The notes below the pieces were generated by a model that worked only from the letters and a program-made list of their open reading frames with translations, was not told the DNA's origin and did not search any database. This document shows positions 5,842 through 7,712 of a stretch of 7,712 nucleotides of DNA, piece after piece. A program made the position numbers and the translations under genes. This DNA comes from DATADD01 sp046262355 (GTDB lineage Bacteria > Actinomycetota > CADDZG01 > WHSQ01): the NCBI GenBank assembly GCA_046262355.1, contig JBHEMX010000096.1:1-7712 (forward strand). Direction: 5' to 3'. Within the stretch, counting starts at the first letter, position 1. The number at the start of each line of letters is the position of its first letter.

Positions 5842-6686
5842 GCGCCAACCCAACCGCGCAGGCCGCCACTACGCCCGCCGCCGACGAGGCCGCGGTCCGC
5901 CGGGCGATCGCCTCGACATCACGCCCGCCCAGGGCCGGCGCGCTGTCGACGGCTCTCACATTCGGCTGGCGCGGGATGCTCAAGGTCAAGCACGTCCCCG
6001 AGCAGCTGCTCGACGTGACGATCACGCCGGTGATGTTCGTCCTGATGTTCACTTATCTGTTCGGCGGCGCGATCGCCGGGTCCACGGGTGATTACTTGGA
6101 CTACATCCTCCCGGGGATCCTGGTGATGTCGGTGCTGTTCACCACGGTCTACTCCGGGATAGCACTCAACACCGATCTGACCAAGGGCGTCGTCGACCGC
6201 TTCCGCTCGCTGCCCATATGGCGGCCCGCTCCCCTGGTGGGGTCACTGCTCGGCGACAGCGTGCGCTACGTGCTTGCCGGCACCGTGATCATCGTGCTCG
6301 GCGTGATCCTCGGCTACCGCCCGGGCGCTGGCGTCGGCGGCGCGGTCGCGGCGCTGGGTCTGGTGGTGGTCTTCGCCTTCGGCCTCTCCTGGGTCTTCAC
6401 GACCATCGGGCTGCTGATGCGCTCGCCGAACGCGGTCATGAACGCGGGCTTCATGGGGATCTTCCCGCTCACGTTCCTCTCCAACGTCTTCGTGGACCCG
6501 AAAACACTGCCGCCGGTGCTCGAGGCCTTCGTCGACGTCAACCCGATCTCGATCCTGGCGACCGCTTCCCGAGGATTGATGGAAGGGAATGCGCACGCCG
6601 GCGACATCGCGATCGTGCTCGCCGTAGCGGCGGGGCTGACCGCTGTATTCGCGCCGCTGACGACGCGCCTGTACCGCAAGGGGTGA
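5838..6686 (+). CDS. ABC-2 type exporter permease, DrrB type
   Basis: A 282-residue membrane protein forming the transmembrane part of the exporter. After a cytoplasmic N-terminus of about 58 residues come six hydrophobic segments, near 60-79, 88-110, 135-160, 166-192, 200-218 and 256-275. Family-like features include ITPVMFVLMFTYLFGGAI (62-79), DYLDYILPGILVMS (85-98), the cytoplasmic loop DLTKGVVDRFRSLPIWR (113-129), and LSNVFVDPKTLPPVLEAFVDVNPIS (214-238, read in two parts), where the P-x-T-L-P-x-x-L motif is characteristic of ABC2_membrane/DrrB proteins. The ATG at 5838 overlaps the ATPase stop, with GAGGAG (5824-5829) 8 nt upstream. An in-frame upstream extension exists but lies within the ATPase gene and is not needed. 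Length is normal for the family and no defects are seen. Dimerisation with two ATPase subunits is expected from the family. Confidence 0.94.
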
Positions 6687-6747
6687 CGCCCGAGGGGCTC
6701 GGTCTACCCATCCATACGCCCGCACCACCCAGCTGTGGTTGGAGACG

Positions 6748-6891
6748 TCAACCCAGTTTGGGACCCGTCAGTTGTGCCCCTTCGAGCCATGCTCCGATGG
6801 CTTCAGCGGTCGCCTTGGCAAAGGCCCTCTCTCGGACCGACGTGCTCTCCAGCGATCCGAGGGAGTTGGGCGATGATGGGACGGGAACAAG
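6748..6891 (-). pseudogene. Short protein-like C-terminal fragment, unidentified
   Basis: On the minus strand, open sequence after a TGA (6892-6894) gives 47 residues ending SVRERAFAKATAEAIGAWLE, then GAQLTGPKLG and a TGA at 6748-6750. The helical, Ala/Glu-rich ending looks like the C-terminus of a real protein and faintly recalls the last helix of Amidase_3 N-acetylmuramoyl-L-alanine amidases, but this is too short to assign. There is no start codon with a ribosome binding site, and upstream frames do not extend it convincingly. It may be a remnant or chance. Confidence 0.2.
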
Positions 6892-7131
6892 TCACAGGGT
6901 CCCACCGTCTAAGGGCGGAAGAAGGAGGGGGAACCCTTGAAAGCGCTGAAGGCAGTTGAAGCGGCTGGTCGGCGGAGACACCACCTGAAAACATGTCATG
7001 GCCTCCATCTAGAGAGCCCAAGACGACGTGTCGAGCAGCCGTCGAGCAACACAAAGCAAGATGAACCTTTCCCATGGCTGCGGGCAAGATGGAGGTAGTG
7101 ACATACGCGTCGGATGACCGCACGGCAATCA

Positions 7132-7152
7132 GGGAATCCCCGATCCGATCCC
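7132..7152 (+). repeat. Imperfect 21-nt element, copy 1 (GGGAATCCCCGAT core)
   Basis: This copy matches the reverse complement of 7625-7645 at 17 of 21 positions, including GGGA, TCCCCGAT and the final TCCC. Both copies lie outside confident coding sequence. Confidence 0.4.
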
Positions 7153-7271
7153 GAGGGGAAGGCCCCCGGCAGCCTTCAGCTTGGCGGCATGAGACGAGAC
7201 GTTCCAGCTCGCGAGACTGGTGCGTAGCGAATTGTTTCGGTCGATCGCGTGTCGGGGGGGGTTTCAGCCGT

Positions 7272-7562
7272 TCACCGCCGTTCCGGCCGAGCCGGATCGA
7301 GGCACACCCGGCCTCGCTTCGGCAGCAGCGCGCCCTTGGCGCAGCCGGGATTCCTGGTCGAGTGATAGGCGTGCGGCCTGCCCAACGCAGGGGCTACGGA
7401 CACTCTCCCCCGAGAATCTCTTGCCACCCCGGTCGGTCGTACGCCGGCTGCGCCGATCGTAAGGGCCAGGGCGACCAGGAACACGGCCACTGCGGCCGCT
7501 ACCGCCACCGCCCAACGTCCTGGGTGTCGTCGGACGTGGACCCCCTCTGCGACGATCTCCAT
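7272..7562 (-). CDS. Small single-pass membrane or secreted protein, unknown function
   Basis: A 96-residue reading frame whose ATG at 7562 is preceded 7 nt upstream by a full consensus AGGAGGT (complement of 7570-7576), the best ribosome binding site in the window. Residues 1-16 are polar with basic RRHPGR at 11-16. A hydrophobic segment WAVAVAAAVAVFLVALALTI follows (17-36) and would be a membrane anchor or uncleaved signal. The remaining 60 residues are basic and low in complexity, with two cysteines (Cys74, Cys87) that could pair outside the cell. No domain is recognised. The tail composition (many Arg, Pro and Gly) is less protein-like than the N-terminus, so a frameshift that cut off a longer extracellular domain is possible. 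No neighbour explains its role. Confidence is higher for the N-terminal half than for the stated stop. Confidence 0.5.
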   Translation of the reverse strand: MEIVAEGVHVRRHPGRWAVAVAAAVAVFLVALALTIGAAGVRPTGVARDSRGRVSVAPALGRPHAYHSTRNPGCAKGALLPKRGRVCLDPARPERR

Positions 7563-7624
7563 CGTCTCTACCTCCTTCGCGCGCTTCCGACCTAGTACGC
7601 GCGCCAGGTTAGAGAAGACAGAGC

Positions 7625-7646
7625 GGGAAGGAATCGGGGAATCCCC
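7625..7646 (-). promoter_or_regulatory. Copy 2 of the 21-nt element, with palindrome GGGGAATCCCC, upstream of the small membrane-protein gene
   Basis: Bases 7636-7646 form GGGGAATCCCC, an inverted repeat (GGGGA/TCCCC) around one base. The reverse complement of 7625-7645 aligns with 7132-7152 at 17 of 21 positions. The site is 63-84 bp upstream of the minus-strand ATG at 7562, a natural place for an operator. The remainder of 7577-7712 shows no gene. Confidence 0.4.
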
Positions 7647-7712
7647 TATGCGCGGGGCAAGGGCACCCTACTCTTGTACCGTCACCAGCATACGAGCGAC
7701 TGCGTACGAGAT

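Larger units (their letters stand above)
6687..7271. other. Gene-poor stretch downstream of the exporter
   Basis: No convincing plus-strand gene, RNA gene or mobile element was found. It is somewhat less GC-rich than the coding DNA around it, particularly at 6900-7110, and open frames lack ribosome binding sites. It contains the short minus-strand ORF at 6748-6891 and one copy of the 21-nt element. No strong terminator hairpin with a T-run follows the exporter stop. Confidence 0.5.

Noticed and set aside
6803..7123. A 106-codon minus-strand frame downstream of the exporter.
   Set aside because: No ribosome binding site, no coherent domain or hydrophobic pattern, and it conflicts with the more protein-like frame at 6748-6891.

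Overview
The window looks like chromosomal DNA from a high-GC Actinomycetota, plausibly Thermoleophilia (Solirubrobacter- or Gaiella-like). This rests on strong G/C at third codon positions, frequent GTG/ATGA/GTGA overlapping starts, GGAGG-type ribosome binding sites, a DrrAB-type ABC exporter and an ECF sigma factor with a zinc-finger anti-sigma. The taxon is an inference from gene style. No rRNA, tRNA, CRISPR, transposase or integrase was seen.

Layout. (1) 136-383 (+) is a decayed N-terminal piece of a DUF1697 gene, ending two bases before the stop of the convergent SDR gene. (2) 385-2036 (-) holds two intact genes, probably one transcription unit: a ZIP-family metal transporter followed by a glucose 1-dehydrogenase-like SDR oxidoreductase. 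(3) 2037-2555 is mostly non-coding, with a GC-rich leader carrying two overlapping stems just upstream of the ZIP gene, a 14-bp tandem duplication and a possible broken small ORF. (4) 2556-2777 (+) encodes a 73-residue protein built of four copies of a G-[HE]-[FY]-S-x-G-Q motif. Its stop overlaps the start of a truncated pyridine nucleotide-disulfide oxidoreductase, which runs directly into a frameshifted glycoside hydrolase family 15 fragment (to 3349). (5) 3354-4684 is a sigma-factor locus: a zinc-finger anti-sigma gene (-), a spacer with a 13-bp palindrome, and a divergent pair of a 68-residue protein and an ECF sigma factor overlapping by GTGA. (6) 4846-6686 (+) is a two-gene DrrA/DrrB-type ABC-2 exporter operon, overlapping by ATGA. 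(7) 6687-7712 is gene-poor, with one short minus-strand ORF of unclear status, one small minus-strand membrane protein with a consensus Shine-Dalgarno, and two inverted copies of an imperfect 21-nt element.

How the pieces work together. The sigma and anti-sigma probably form a regulatory switch, and the exporter just downstream is a candidate target because it is next in the same direction; the sequence does not prove this. The ZIP and SDR genes may simply share a promoter. The remnants of DUF1697, flavoprotein and GH15 are gene decay between intact loci. All four reading-frame repairs I could infer are +1 insertions in short homopolymers, which could be real decay or assembly error.

I did not find a clear new defence or mobile system. 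The best leads are the repeat mini-protein with its former flavoprotein neighbour, and the small protein translationally coupled to the sigma factor.
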